A DNA stretch of 64,000 bases from Flavobacteriaceae bacterium UBA1903 (lineage in GTDB: Bacteria; Bacteroidota; Bacteroidia; Flavobacteriales; Flavobacteriaceae), in assembly GCA_002337605.1 (NCBI GenBank), contig DDGL01000007.1, forward strand, positions 383,162 to 447,161. The letters run 5' to 3'. The notes under the pieces were generated by a model. The model worked only from the letters and a program-made list of their open reading frames with translations. It made no database searches and was not told the origin of the DNA. Both the position numbers and the translations under genes were made by a program. Below, one piece after another: positions 43,477-52,267 of this stretch; position 1 is the first letter of the stretch, and each line of letters opens with the position of its first letter.

Positions 43477-43543
43477 ATATGGTTATGTCAGAGACCTGGT
43501 AGCGTTAGTTAATTAGTTAACTGCCAGAGAGACATAACTATAT
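43477..43543. repeat. 67-bp imperfect inverted repeat downstream of the FG-GAP gene
   Basis: ATATGGTTATGTC (43477-43489) pairs with GACATAACTATAT (43531-43543) with one mismatch; inside, CTGGTAG (43496-43502) pairs with CTGCCAG (43521-43527) using one G-T pair, around an 18-base loop containing GTTAATTAGTTA. A normal terminator follows separately at 43552, so this structure has another role or origin. Confidence 0.65.
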
Positions 43544-43551
43544 AACCCCGC

Positions 43552-43588
43552 AAAAGCCCAAATTCTTAAACAAATTTGGGCTTTTTAT
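43552..43588 (+). terminator. Intrinsic terminator of the T9SS two-gene unit
   Basis: AAAAGCCCAAATT (43552-43564) pairs with AAATTTGGGCTTTT (from 43572) over about 13 bp, followed by Ts; it lies 100 bases after the FG-GAP stop. Confidence 0.88.
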
Positions 43589-43630
43589 TTTCATTTGTAA
43601 TTACGTATCTTTTCAGAAAGAAAATTAAAA

Positions 43631-44749
43631 ATGAAAACTTCCTTATATTCTATTGTTTTGCTTTCACTTTTGGTAGCCTGCAATGCGCCAAAAAAGAAAA
43701 ATGATGTAGCGTTAACCGTCGAGCCTGAGAGAGGCTATTCCACAGAAAAAGTAGTAGACAACCTGGACAACCCCTGGGGAATGACCTGGCTCCCCGATGG
43801 CAGTATGCTCATTACAGAAAAAGACGGACGCTTGCTTCATGCTAAAGATGGAAGTAAGACCGAAATTAAAAATGTACCCAAAGTCTATAACCGCGGTCAA
43901 GGCGGATTGCTAGACATTGAATTACATCCGGAATATTCTGAAAACGGATGGATGTACTTTACCTATGCTTCTGAAGAAGGTGATGAAAACGGTGGAAATA
44001 CAAAATTAAGCCGGGCAAAACTAGACGGGGATGCACTCACAAACATTGAAGACCTATACAAAGCAACGCCAAATACCACGCGAGGGCAACATTTTGGTTC
44101 TCGTATTGAATTTGATACCGACGGGTTTCTTTATTTCTCCATTGGAGAACGTGGCAATAGAGACGTGAACCCACAAGATATTAACCGTGATGGCGGAAAA
44201 ATCTATCGGTTACATGACGATGGTACTATTCCGCAGGATAACCCATTTGTTGGAAAAGATGGATTGGACGCTATTTTCACCTACGGAAATAGAAACCCTC
44301 AGGGAATGGCAATACATCCCACTACCGGTAAAATATGGATTCACGAACATGGCCCTAAAGGCGGTGACGAGATAAATATCATTGAAAAAGGAGCTAATTA
44401 CGGTTGGCCGGTTGTTAGCTACGGGGTTAACTACAGCGGTACTTCATTTACCGATATCACCGAGAAAGAAGGAATGACACAGCCTATCTATTATTGGACA
44501 CCCTCTATCGCTCCCTGCGGAATGGACTTTGTTACCAGCGATAAATATCCAGACTGGAAAGGACATTTACTGGTGGGCTCTTTAAAGTTTAATTACGTAG
44601 AATTAGTAAAACTAAAAGGAACCGAAGTGATTGACCGTGAAAAAATAGCCGTAGATATTGGCCGCGTACGTAACGTAAAAGAAGCGCCAGATGGCTATAT
44701 TTACATTGCCGTAGAAGGCGATGGAATCTATAAAGTTGTACCAAATTAA
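43631..44749 (+). CDS. PQQ-dependent sugar dehydrogenase-type lipoprotein
   Basis: A 372-residue lipoprotein: signal peptide with lipobox LVAC (cysteine at residue 17). The mature part is a six-bladed propeller of the soluble PQQ glucose/sorbosone dehydrogenase family: NPWGMTWLPDGSMLITEKDG, GLLDIELHPEY, GQHFGSRIEFDTDGFLYFSIGERG (catalytic histidine in GQHFGSR), YGNRNPQGMAIHP and HEHGPKGGDEIN. It oxidises sugars in the periplasm using PQQ, passing electrons to cytochromes; the cytochrome c encoded 110 bases downstream is a probable partner. PQQ synthesis genes are not in the window, as is typical. Confidence 0.9.
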   Translation: MKTSLYSIVLLSLLVACNAPKKKNDVALTVEPERGYSTEKVVDNLDNPWGMTWLPDGSMLITEKDGRLLHAKDGSKTEIKNVPKVYNRGQGGLLDIELHPEYSENGWMYFTYASEEGDENGGNTKLSRAKLDGDALTNIEDLYKATPNTTRGQHFGSRIEFDTDGFLYFSIGERGNRDVNPQDINRDGGKIYRLHDDGTIPQDNPFVGKDGLDAIFTYGNRNPQGMAIHPTTGKIWIHEHGPKGGDEINIIEKGANYGWPVVSYGVNYSGTSFTDITEKEGMTQPIYYWTPSIAPCGMDFVTSDKYPDWKGHLLVGSLKFNYVELVKLKGTEVIDREKIAVDIGRVRNVKEAPDGYIYIAVEGDGIYKVVPN

Positions 44750-44824
44750 GTATTCTAATTCCGCATCGAAGCCCTTGTAGAGAACTAACTATTAGTAAAG
44801 CAAAAAAATACCTACGTGTTAAGC

Positions 44825-44858
44825 CCTTCCACAGGCTCTGGATAAACTCAATCTGAAC
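44825..44858 (+). repeat. Interspersed repeat fragment (ACAGGCTC type)
   Basis: The segment CCTTCCACAGGCTCTGGA through AATCTGAAC directly precedes the cytochrome c ATG at 44860. It resembles the fragment at 33319-33343 (shared ACAGGCTC) and, in its CTCAATCTGA end, the segment at 50897-50922. It may belong to the flavobacterial short interspersed repeat type. Confidence 0.4.
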
Positions 44859-44859
44859 T

Positions 44860-45315
44860 ATGAAAAAAACAATCCTACTTATCTCAGTTACAGTACTACT
44901 ACTGTCGTGTAAAAACTCTGAAAAAAAAGAAAGCATTAAGATTGGAACTGCAAAAATTTCAGAAACAAAAAAAGAACAAACACCGCTGGAGGAAAGTATG
45001 GAACGTGGGGGCCTGGTATATACAGATTTTTGTATGCAATGCCATCTTGGAAATGGCAAAGGAGTGCCTGGTAACTTCCCGCCTTTAGCTGGTTCTAACT
45101 GGCTTAAAGACAAACGTACCGAAAGCATTCAAGCAGTAAAATACGGTCAGAAGGGAGAGATTGTAGTAAATAATGTTACCTATGACGGTATCATGGTCCC
45201 TATGGGTCTGAGTGATAAAGAAGTGGCCGATGTGATGAATTACGTTATGAACAGCTGGGGAAATACGCAAGACACCATGGTTACCGAAGCCGAAGTAGCG
45301 AAAATTAAAGAATAG
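44860..45315 (+). CDS. Class I cytochrome c lipoprotein
   Basis: A 151-residue exported protein with a lipobox (LLLSC, cysteine at residue 17). One heme-binding site CMQCH lies in DFCMQCHLGNGKG (residues ~55-67), and the distal ligand methionine is in YDGIMVPMGLSDKEVADVMNYV near residue 110. A Lys/Glu-rich linker separates the anchor from the domain, giving a tethered periplasmic electron carrier. It follows the PQQ dehydrogenase gene, so it probably accepts electrons from it and feeds a terminal oxidase. Confidence 0.93.
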   Translation: MKKTILLISVTVLLLSCKNSEKKESIKIGTAKISETKKEQTPLEESMERGGLVYTDFCMQCHLGNGKGVPGNFPPLAGSNWLKDKRTESIQAVKYGQKGEIVVNNVTYDGIMVPMGLSDKEVADVMNYVMNSWGNTQDTMVTEAEVAKIKE

Positions 45316-45338
45316 CCGTTACAAACTAACAGATTTCC

Positions 45339-45346
45339 TACCTTTG
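45339..45346 (+). promoter_or_regulatory. Candidate -7 element for udk
   Basis: TACCTTTG exactly fits TAnnTTTG and lies 18 bases before the udk ATG at 45365. No TTTG is seen at the usual upstream distance. Confidence 0.5.
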
Positions 45347-45364
45347 CGTTAAACAAAGAAAACT

Positions 45365-45982
45365 ATGCTCATACTAGGAATTGGTGGCGGTACCGGAAGC
45401 GGAAAAACAACGGTGGTACATCAAATCGTGGAACAATTACCAGCAGACGAAGTGTGTGTGATTTCACAAGACAGTTACTACAACGACACCAGTGATTTAC
45501 CCTACGAAGAGCGGGTGAAAATTAATTTCGACCACCCCAACTCTATCGATTTTAAGTTGCTTGTACAGCATCTGGAAGAACTTAAAAAAGGGAATTCTTT
45601 TGAGCAACCCGTGTATAGCTTTAAAGAACACAACCGAACCAAAGCAACCGTAACCACCCACCCAAAAAAGGTGATTATTGTAGAAGGAATTTTAATTTTA
45701 ACCCATCCGGAAATCAGGGAGCTGTTCGATATCAAAATATTTGTTCACGCAGATAGTGACGAACGTCTCATACGCAGACTAAAGAGAGACATAGCAGAAC
45801 GCGGACGGGATTTAGACGAAGTTTTAAACCGCTATCAAACTACGCTCAAACCTATGCATATGCAGTTTATTGAGCCTACAAAAGAGTTTGCAGACATTAT
45901 TATCCCGAACAACAGGTATAATACGGTTGCTGTAGATGTAATTCGAAAAATCGTTCAGCAAAAAATTGGGGATGAAATTTAA
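45365..45982 (+). CDS. udk: Uridine kinase
   Basis: A 205-residue P-loop kinase that phosphorylates uridine and cytidine in pyrimidine salvage. Walker A is GIGGGTGSGKTT at residues ~5-16; the SQDSYYND and NFDHPNSIDF motifs (substrate binding) and IIVEGILIL follow; RLIRRLKRDIAERGR is the lid. Length and order are standard. It overlaps the FtsB-like gene by 17 bases, which may couple their translation. Confidence 0.97.
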   Translation: MLILGIGGGTGSGKTTVVHQIVEQLPADEVCVISQDSYYNDTSDLPYEERVKINFDHPNSIDFKLLVQHLEELKKGNSFEQPVYSFKEHNRTKATVTTHPKKVIIVEGILILTHPEIRELFDIKIFVHADSDERLIRRLKRDIAERGRDLDEVLNRYQTTLKPMHMQFIEPTKEFADIIIPNNRYNTVAVDVIRKIVQQKIGDEI

Positions 45983-46289
45983 AAAATTAAAACAAAAACG
46001 CTGGGTTATGATTTTGGGGAGTACCTACGTTCTCATCCTGATCTGCTTTGCCGTATGGATGGTTTTTTTCGACACCAACTCCTATTTCATTCATAAAGAG
46101 TTAGATGAAGATATTGAAGCGCTGGAAGAAAACAAAGAGTTTTATAAAGCTGAAATTGAAAAAGACAAAGTATTTCTGGATAAAATGAAAGACAGCAACG
46201 AGATTGAAAAATATGCACGAGAAAAATACTATCTGAAAAAAGAAGGAGAAGAAATTTTTATTATCGAAAACCAGGATAGTTTGAAGTAA
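45966..46289 (+). CDS. FtsB/DivIC-family septum formation initiator
   Basis: A 107-residue bitopic protein: short cytosolic N terminus (KKLKQKR), one membrane span (residues ~15-35, ILGSTYVLILICFAVWMVFF), then a periplasmic coiled coil (ELDEDIEALEENKEFYKAEIEKD) ending REKYYLKKEGEEIFIIE, which fits the FtsB/DivIC conserved region. It recruits and bridges late divisome proteins such as FtsL and FtsQ. Starting inside udk (17-base overlap), it is followed by methylmalonyl-CoA mutase after 31 bases. Confidence 0.87.
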   Translation: MGMKFKKLKQKRWVMILGSTYVLILICFAVWMVFFDTNSYFIHKELDEDIEALEENKEFYKAEIEKDKVFLDKMKDSNEIEKYAREKYYLKKEGEEIFIIENQDSLK

Positions 46290-46320
46290 CATTTCAAATA
46301 ACATAAAATACATCACAAAA

Positions 46321-47697
46321 GTGACCAAAAATTTATTCAAAGACTTTAAACCAGTTTCCGCCAAAGAGTGGAAACAAAAAATACAAGTGGACCTTAAAGG
46401 AGCCGATTATAACGACACGCTCGTTTGGCAAAGCCTGGAAGGTATTCACGTACGTCCCACCTATCACGCAGACGATGTTGAGAAAGTGACCCGTATTCCC
46501 GGGCAACCTTCCCATTGGACTATTGCACAACAGGTTTTTATAGACGACGAAGTTATTGCTCATACATTAGCTTTAAACAGTATAGAACGCGGAGCCGAAG
46601 CCATTATTTTTACTGCTGAAAGTTCGTTTACCATAGAAAGAGTTTTCTCCGGTTTCCCTTTTGAAAAAGTTACTATTTATTTTGAATTTCAATTTTTAGA
46701 GGAAGCCTTTTTATTGAAACTAATATCCTACCTGACCGAAAAAAATGCTTCCGCTTATTACAATATCGATATTGTTGGAAATCTTGCCAAAACAGGAAAC
46801 TGGTTCCATGCCCTTAAAAAAGACCACGAAATACTTGAAACTATTCAGCAGAAACATGCAGGTAAGCAGATCGTTTCAGTAGATACTTCGGTGTACCAGA
46901 ATGCAGGTGCCAATATGGTGCAACAACTCGCTTACGGACTTGCCCACGCGAATGAATATTTAAATCACTTCTGTAACAGGGAGGACAGTACAGATACTTC
47001 TTTTCCACTCACTTTTAAAGTTGCAACAGGCTCCAATTACTTTTTTGAAATTGCAAAAATTAGAGCACTCCGTTTGCTGTACGCTACTGTAGCTTCAGCA
47101 TATAACATTTCAGAAACTTGCCACATTCTCTCCACCCCCTCAAAACGTAACAAAACTATTTACGACTACAATGTAAATATGCTCCGTACTACCACCGAAA
47201 CTATGAGTGCAGTATTAGGAGGTGCAGACGCGGTATGCAACCTACCGTACGATGCATTGTACCATAAAAGCAACGAATTTGGCGAACGAATTTCACGCAA
47301 TCAGCTATTAATTCTGAAAAACGAGAGCTATTTCAACACAGTCGCAAACCCTGCAGAGGGTAGTTATTATATAGAAACAATCACCCAACAATTAGCCGAA
47401 CAGGCATTAGAGGTATTTAAGTCTATTGAAAAGGGTGGCGGATTGGTAGCACAGCTAAATAACAGCACCCTTCAGAAAAAGATTAAAGAAAGCGCTGCAA
47501 AAGAGCAGGAATGGTTCGATAAAGGCAAGCTGGTATTAGTTGGCACCAACAAGTATCCCAATGATGCAGATAGAATGAAGAACGATTTAGAGTTGTATCC
47601 GTTTGTAAAAACAAATGCCCGTAAAACTGAAATTGAACCCATTATCGCCAAAAGAATTGCAGAAAAAGTTGAACAAGAAAGACTGAGCCATGAGTAG
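46321..47697 (+). CDS. mutA: Methylmalonyl-CoA mutase small subunit
   Basis: A 458-residue protein starting GTG at 46321, matching the mutase barrel fold without a cobalamin domain. N-terminal FKDFKPVSAKEWKQKIQVDLKG; later SNYFFEIAKIRALRLLYATV and YNVNMLRTTTETMSAVLGGADA, aligned with LRTHSQTSGWSLT in the large subunit. It is shorter than the ~600-residue subunit in classical systems, as is usual for this phylum. It partners the large subunit encoded downstream (8-base overlap) and lacks the cofactor-binding DxHxxG, so it is a non-catalytic partner. Confidence 0.94.
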   Translation: MTKNLFKDFKPVSAKEWKQKIQVDLKGADYNDTLVWQSLEGIHVRPTYHADDVEKVTRIPGQPSHWTIAQQVFIDDEVIAHTLALNSIERGAEAIIFTAESSFTIERVFSGFPFEKVTIYFEFQFLEEAFLLKLISYLTEKNASAYYNIDIVGNLAKTGNWFHALKKDHEILETIQQKHAGKQIVSVDTSVYQNAGANMVQQLAYGLAHANEYLNHFCNREDSTDTSFPLTFKVATGSNYFFEIAKIRALRLLYATVASAYNISETCHILSTPSKRNKTIYDYNVNMLRTTTETMSAVLGGADAVCNLPYDALYHKSNEFGERISRNQLLILKNESYFNTVANPAEGSYYIETITQQLAEQALEVFKSIEKGGGLVAQLNNSTLQKKIKESAAKEQEWFDKGKLVLVGTNKYPNDADRMKNDLELYPFVKTNARKTEIEPIIAKRIAEKVEQERLSHE

Positions 47698-49816
47698 AAA
47701 GAACCTTCAAGATCTAGACCTTAAAACGACGAGCGACGCGCAGCAAAGCACAACTAATGAAACGTTTCAGACTGCTGAAACTATTTCAATAAAACAAACA
47801 TACACGAAAGCAGATGTAGAACACCTGGAGCACCTAAATTTTGTGGCAGGAATCGCTCCCAACCTTCGGGGCCCCTACTCTACTATGTATGTACGCAGAC
47901 CCTGGACCATCCGTCAATATGCAGGGTTTTCAACAGCAGAAGACAGCAATGCATTTTACAGAAGAAATTTAGCAGCCGGACAAAAAGGATTATCTGTAGC
48001 CTTCGACCTGGCTACCCACCGCGGATACGATAGCGACCACGACCGTGTGGTAGGAGATGTTGGAAAAGCGGGAGTTGCTATTGACAGTGTAGAGGACATG
48101 AAAATTTTGTTCGACCAGATACCCTTGGACAAAATGAGCGTTTCTATGACCATGAATGGTGCGGTTTTGCCCATTATGGCATTCTATATTGTAGCAGCAG
48201 AAGAACAGGGTGTTGCACCCGAGGCCTTGGCTGGAACTATCCAGAACGATATTCTAAAAGAGTTTATGGTGCGGAATACCTATATCTATCCGCCAACACC
48301 TTCCATGAAAATAATCAGTGATATTTTTGAGTATACCTCTAAAAATATGCCGAAATTCAACAGTATTTCTATCTCGGGGTACCATATGCAGGAAGCCGGT
48401 GCTACTTGCGACATTGAGCTGGCCTACACTTTGGCAGATGGGTTGGAGTATATAAAAACAGGGATCGCAGCAGGTATGGACATTGATACCTTCGCACCTC
48501 GCCTGTCTTTTTTCTGGGCCATTGGGATGAACCACTTTATGGAAATTGCCAAAATGCGCGCCGCACGAATGCTGTGGGCTAAGATGGTGAAACAATTTAA
48601 TCCGAAGAATCCTAAGTCATTGGCATTAAGAACCCATTCTCAAACCAGTGGCTGGAGTCTGACTGCCCAGGATCCTTTTAACAATGTAGCAAGAACATGT
48701 ATTGAAGCTTCGGCAGCAGCTTTTGGGGGCACGCAAAGTTTGCACACCAATGCGTTGGATGAAGCAATTGCGCTTCCAACAGATTTTTCAGCCAGAATTG
48801 CCAGAAACACACAAATTTACCTGCAGGAAGAAACTCAAATAAACCGGACTGTAGACCCGTGGGCTGGTAGTTATTACGTTGAAAGCTTAACAAACAATAT
48901 TGCCGAAAAAGCCTGGAAACTCATAGAAGAAGTAGAGGAATTAGGTGGCATGACCAAAGCCATTGAGGCGGGTATCCCCAAATTACGTATTGAAGAGGCC
49001 GCTGCAAGAAAACAAGCCAGGATCGATGGCGGGCAGGATGTAATTGTAGGAGTAAATCAGTTTCAACTGAAAAAAGAAGATCCCCTCCAGATTCTTGATG
49101 TAGACAATCAAAAAGTACGGAAAGGACAAATGGAGCTTCTGGAACGCATAAAAGCCGAAAGAAATGCTTCAAAAGTTTCCGAAGCATTAAAAAATCTTAC
49201 CCAATGCGCCAAAACAGGTGAAGGAAATTTACTAGCTTTAGCCGTAGAAGCTGCCCGAGAAAGAGCTACCCTGGGAGAGATCAGTGATGCAATGGAGGAA
49301 GTCTTCGGAAGGTATAAAGCACAAATTAAATCGTTTAGTGGCGTGTATAGTAAAGAGATTAAAAAAGATCCTCAGTTTGAAAAAGCCAGACAGCTCGCAG
49401 ACCAGTTTGCCGAGCAGGAAGGCCGTCGTCCACGAATTATGATCGCTAAAATGGGACAAGACGGACACGACCGTGGCGCCAAAGTAGTAGCGACAGGCTA
49501 TGCAGATGTAGGCTTTGATGTGGATATTGGTCCGCTTTTCCAGACTCCAAAAGAAGCCGCACAACAAGCGATTGAGAACGATGTGCATATTTTAGGCGTT
49601 TCCAGCCTTGCCGCAGGACATAAAACACTCGTTCCTCAGGTGATTGAGGAAATGAAAAAGCTAGGACGGGAAGATATTATGGTTATTGTAGGAGGCGTTA
49701 TTCCCCCGCAGGATTATGAATTTTTATTTGATGCAGGTGCAGTGGCCGTATTTGGCCCGGGGACTAAAATTAGTGAGGCTGCCATTGCTATATTAGAGGT
49801 TTTGATAGGGGAATAA
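47690..49816 (+). CDS. scpA: Methylmalonyl-CoA mutase large subunit
   Basis: A 708-residue adenosylcobalamin enzyme that interconverts methylmalonyl-CoA and succinyl-CoA. The catalytic (beta/alpha)8 barrel at residues ~50-560 includes GPYSTMYVRRPWTIRQYAGFST, RGYDSDH and LRTHSQTSGWSLT; the C-terminal B12 domain (~575-705) has the cobalamin histidine motif DGHDRG. With the carboxylase operon at 34-37.6 kb it forms the propionyl-CoA to succinyl-CoA route. Overlaps the small subunit by 8 bases. Confidence 0.97.
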   Translation: MSRKNLQDLDLKTTSDAQQSTTNETFQTAETISIKQTYTKADVEHLEHLNFVAGIAPNLRGPYSTMYVRRPWTIRQYAGFSTAEDSNAFYRRNLAAGQKGLSVAFDLATHRGYDSDHDRVVGDVGKAGVAIDSVEDMKILFDQIPLDKMSVSMTMNGAVLPIMAFYIVAAEEQGVAPEALAGTIQNDILKEFMVRNTYIYPPTPSMKIISDIFEYTSKNMPKFNSISISGYHMQEAGATCDIELAYTLADGLEYIKTGIAAGMDIDTFAPRLSFFWAIGMNHFMEIAKMRAARMLWAKMVKQFNPKNPKSLALRTHSQTSGWSLTAQDPFNNVARTCIEASAAAFGGTQSLHTNALDEAIALPTDFSARIARNTQIYLQEETQINRTVDPWAGSYYVESLTNNIAEKAWKLIEEVEELGGMTKAIEAGIPKLRIEEAAARKQARIDGGQDVIVGVNQFQLKKEDPLQILDVDNQKVRKGQMELLERIKAERNASKVSEALKNLTQCAKTGEGNLLALAVEAARERATLGEISDAMEEVFGRYKAQIKSFSGVYSKEIKKDPQFEKARQLADQFAEQEGRRPRIMIAKMGQDGHDRGAKVVATGYADVGFDVDIGPLFQTPKEAAQQAIENDVHILGVSSLAAGHKTLVPQVIEEMKKLGREDIMVIVGGVIPPQDYEFLFDAGAVAVFGPGTKISEAAIAILEVLIGE

Positions 49817-50314
49817 GTTGGAATTAGAAATACACAAAACTAATTTTGGTGAACTAGCAATTTCAGAAAACAGCTCTATAATAGCTTACTCTAAGCTAAA
49901 GAATACTTGGTTAGAGGTGCTAACATATCAATTTTCAACGTTGAAAATAAGCTTGTTGCGCAACTGAACGCTAAAGGACTTTTTTATACTACCTATAGTT
50001 TCAAATATGTAGATGAAGATTTCATTGGCAAGAACCTTACTATAAAAACCAGACTTCTTTTAACAGAAGACCTTCTTATTGAAAACAAAAAGGTACTTTC
50101 TCTCAAAAATAGCTGGTTTGAATTAATTAATCCTATTTCAAAAATTATCGCCAATAACGTTGAGATAGGGCAAGTTAAAAGAGGGAGGGTATTAAAACAT
50201 AAAAAAATGAAGGTTACTATACACGAGCAATACTCCTCCCTTCTCAACTATTTTATACTATTATTTCTTTCAACTGAAACTGCTACTGAAGGGTTTGGAG
50301 CCGACATGGATTGA
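49817..50314 (+). CDS. Hypothetical protein, start uncertain, possible frameshift
   Basis: Two short reading frames meet here. From TTG 49817 one frame gives MELEIHKTNFGELAISENS and onwards, then runs to a stop near 49965. Another, from TTG 49907, gives a 135-residue beta-rich protein (MVRGANISIFNVENKLVAQL ... IHEQYSSLLNYFILLFLSTETA). The second part looks like a complete domain but has no ATG start and is preceded by a stop at 49892. Either it starts at TTG 49907 or a one-base indel at about 49900-49915 split a single gene of ~165 residues. I recognise no family. The GNAT gene starts directly after it. Confidence 0.55.
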
Positions 50315-50316
50315 CT

Positions 50317-50850
50317 ATGAAAACATATACTATTAAAACCCAACGCTTAGGCCTGCGCAACTGGCTCCCCAGTGACGAAGTGCCATTTATTGAATTGTGC
50401 CAGGACCCAAAAGTAATGGAATTCTTCCCTGCCACTCTTTCTGCAGATGACGCCCGAAATTTAATACAAAGACTTCAACTACATTTTGAAAAACACGGCT
50501 ATACGTATTTTGCCGTGGATGTTTTAGAAACAGGTAAATTCATTGGCTTCTGCGGGCTTGCTGTACAAGCCTGGCAAAGTAAATTTACGCCTTGTGTAGA
50601 TATGGGCTGGCGCTTTAAGCAAAGTGCATGGGGTAAAGGGTATGCTACCGAGGCTGCTAGCGCCTGTCTGGAGGCTGCAGAGAAACAATTTAGTTTGCTA
50701 GAAGTATTTGCCTTCGCGCCAGATCTGAACCTTCCGTCACAACATGTAATGAAAAAGATTGGCTTGGAATACGCCGGGGAATTTCAGCACCCAAAAATTG
50801 CAGACGATCACAGGTTTAATACCTGTGTGGCGTATAAAAAAGTATTTTAA
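50317..50850 (+). CDS. GNAT family N-acetyltransferase
   Basis: A 177-residue acetyltransferase resembling the RimJ/RimL type: TQRLGLRNWLPSDEVPFIELC at the N terminus, VDMGWRFKQSAWGKGYATEAA (the acetyl-CoA-binding QxxGxG/A loop, here QSAWGKGYA, residues ~102-110), EVFAFAPDLNLPSQHVMKKIGLEYAGEF. It transfers acetyl from acetyl-CoA to an amine; the target (protein N terminus, peptide or small molecule) is not evident. I use ATG 50317, two bases after the preceding stop, rather than TTG 50311. Confidence 0.9.
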   Translation: MKTYTIKTQRLGLRNWLPSDEVPFIELCQDPKVMEFFPATLSADDARNLIQRLQLHFEKHGYTYFAVDVLETGKFIGFCGLAVQAWQSKFTPCVDMGWRFKQSAWGKGYATEAASACLEAAEKQFSLLEVFAFAPDLNLPSQHVMKKIGLEYAGEFQHPKIADDHRFNTCVAYKKVF

Positions 50851-50896
50851 AAGTTTTCAGGTAGCAAGTTGAGCTTAATAGAAAATTTCATTAGTT

Positions 50897-50922
50897 TTCG
50901 ACTGCGCTCAAACTGACATTCG
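50897..50922 (+). repeat. Short interspersed repeat fragment (TTTCGACTGCGCTCAAACTGACA)
   Basis: The core TCGACTGCGCTCAAACTGAC lies between the GNAT and CvfB-like genes. It is a common flavobacterial non-coding interspersed sequence type; here one copy is seen, related at its end to the fragments at 44825 and 17420. Confidence 0.4.
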
Positions 50923-50929
50923 TACAACC

Positions 50930-51769
50930 TCAATCTTCAGCAAGTAACTCAATTCCGTCTTCCTTGATCACGATCTGTTTGTCTTTGTACAAACTTCCAA
51001 TTGCTTTTTTAAAGGATTTTTTACTTAATCCCAATTCGTTTTTAATGGTTTCGGGCTTACTTTTATCGTGTAGCGGAAGAAACCCGCCGGCGGCTTTTAA
51101 TTCGTCCAGTACATAATTGGCATTAGGCTCTATACTTCGGTAGCCAGGAGCTTGAAGTACTAAGTCTATTTTATTGTCGTCCCGAATCTTTTTAATGTAG
51201 GCTTTCATTTTATCACCAGTACGGATGTCTTCAAAAATATCGTCTATATAAATAAGGCCGTGGTATTTTCCATTCACGATGGCATTGGCACCTTTTTCGG
51301 TTAGGTGAGTCACAAGAATTTCAACCTGGTCGTATTTTTCTACGTCCAAAGTTGTATTGTCCAGAAATTTATTGGTTTTACTGGATCCTACCAGTCTATT
51401 GGTAACTTCATCAAGCGACAGATATACAATATACCAGTTCCCTACTTTCATAGGTCTTGCCTGTTCTTTAAACGGAACAAATAGCTGCTTTTGCACACCC
51501 CAGTCCATAAAAGCCCCGTATTCGTTCACATCGGCACAATGTAAATAACCAAAGGTATTAAGGGTTAAGTAGGGTCTTAAGGTAGTAGCTACGGGACGTT
51601 CGTCATAATCCAGGTATACAAACACTTCCATGGGTTCACCAATAGCGAAATGCTCAGGTTTGTACTTATTGGGCAACAAAACTTCATCTTCTTCAGCATT
51701 GGCTAAAAACAGCCCTGGTTCTGTGTCTCTTACTATGTATAATTCTTGGTATTGTCCTAATTTCAGCAT
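50930..51769 (-). CDS. CvfB-like S1 RNA-binding protein
   Basis: A 279-residue protein with the CvfB arrangement: two S1-like beta-barrel domains and a winged-helix end. N-terminal MLKLGQYQELYIVRDTEPGLFL; S1-like DVNEYGAFMDWGVQKQLFVPFKEQ (residues ~80-103); second S1 region VTHLTEKGANAIVNGKYHGLIYIDDIFEDIRTG; C-terminal LGLSKKSFKKAIGSLYKDKQI matches the winged helix. Such proteins bind RNA and influence virulence regulators in Firmicutes; the role in flavobacteria is unknown. I use ATG 51769 instead of 51787. Confidence 0.92.
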   Translation of the reverse strand: MLKLGQYQELYIVRDTEPGLFLANAEEDEVLLPNKYKPEHFAIGEPMEVFVYLDYDERPVATTLRPYLTLNTFGYLHCADVNEYGAFMDWGVQKQLFVPFKEQARPMKVGNWYIVYLSLDEVTNRLVGSSKTNKFLDNTTLDVEKYDQVEILVTHLTEKGANAIVNGKYHGLIYIDDIFEDIRTGDKMKAYIKKIRDDNKIDLVLQAPGYRSIEPNANYVLDELKAAGGFLPLHDKSKPETIKNELGLSKKSFKKAIGSLYKDKQIVIKEDGIELLAED

Positions 51770-51853
51770 AATACTACAAAGGTACAATTTAACCCAAAAT
51801 TTTACGTTAATGGGGTATCATTATTATCCCCAACCTCAACAAACCTCCAAATA

Positions 51854-52267
51854 ATGCCCAAAATTACTTCCTCACATTTTCCTGACACTTTAGAACTGCG
51901 TGATTTTTTCAGCAATGAGGCTGCAAACGTGTATTTGTACGACAATTTTGCTGTAGTGGAAGTAACCGAAGGTACTACACTTTCATTTAAAAACGGCTTC
52001 ACTTTATTGCTGAAAGGACTAAGTATTATTGGTTCTAAACCCTGGATCTATGTTTCAAACAGAATAAACTCCTACTCTGTAAAACCTACAGACTATAAAT
52101 ATTTAAACAAAGTTCCAACGTTAAAGGGGCTTGCCATTGTAAGTACTTCAACCTCTGAAATAAATAACGCACATCTCGAAAAAGCTTTTTTCACAAAGCC
52201 GTTTAACATTGTGAATTCTCTTGATGAAGCCTATGATTGGGGGAAGGGTATTCTTGCTAAAAACTAA
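51854..52267 (+). CDS. Hypothetical protein, possibly STAS-like
   Basis: A 137-residue soluble protein with alternating short strands and helices. It has no recognised motif; the end (KAFFTKPFNIVNSLDEAYDWGKGI) resembles the helix-strand-helix close of SpoIIAA/STAS-like proteins, which bind other proteins. It starts 84 bases from the CvfB-like gene in the opposite direction and overlaps the menD stop by 4 bases in a convergent arrangement. Annotation beyond hypothetical would be guesswork. Confidence 0.6.
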   Translation: MPKITSSHFPDTLELRDFFSNEAANVYLYDNFAVVEVTEGTTLSFKNGFTLLLKGLSIIGSKPWIYVSNRINSYSVKPTDYKYLNKVPTLKGLAIVSTSTSEINNAHLEKAFFTKPFNIVNSLDEAYDWGKGILAKN

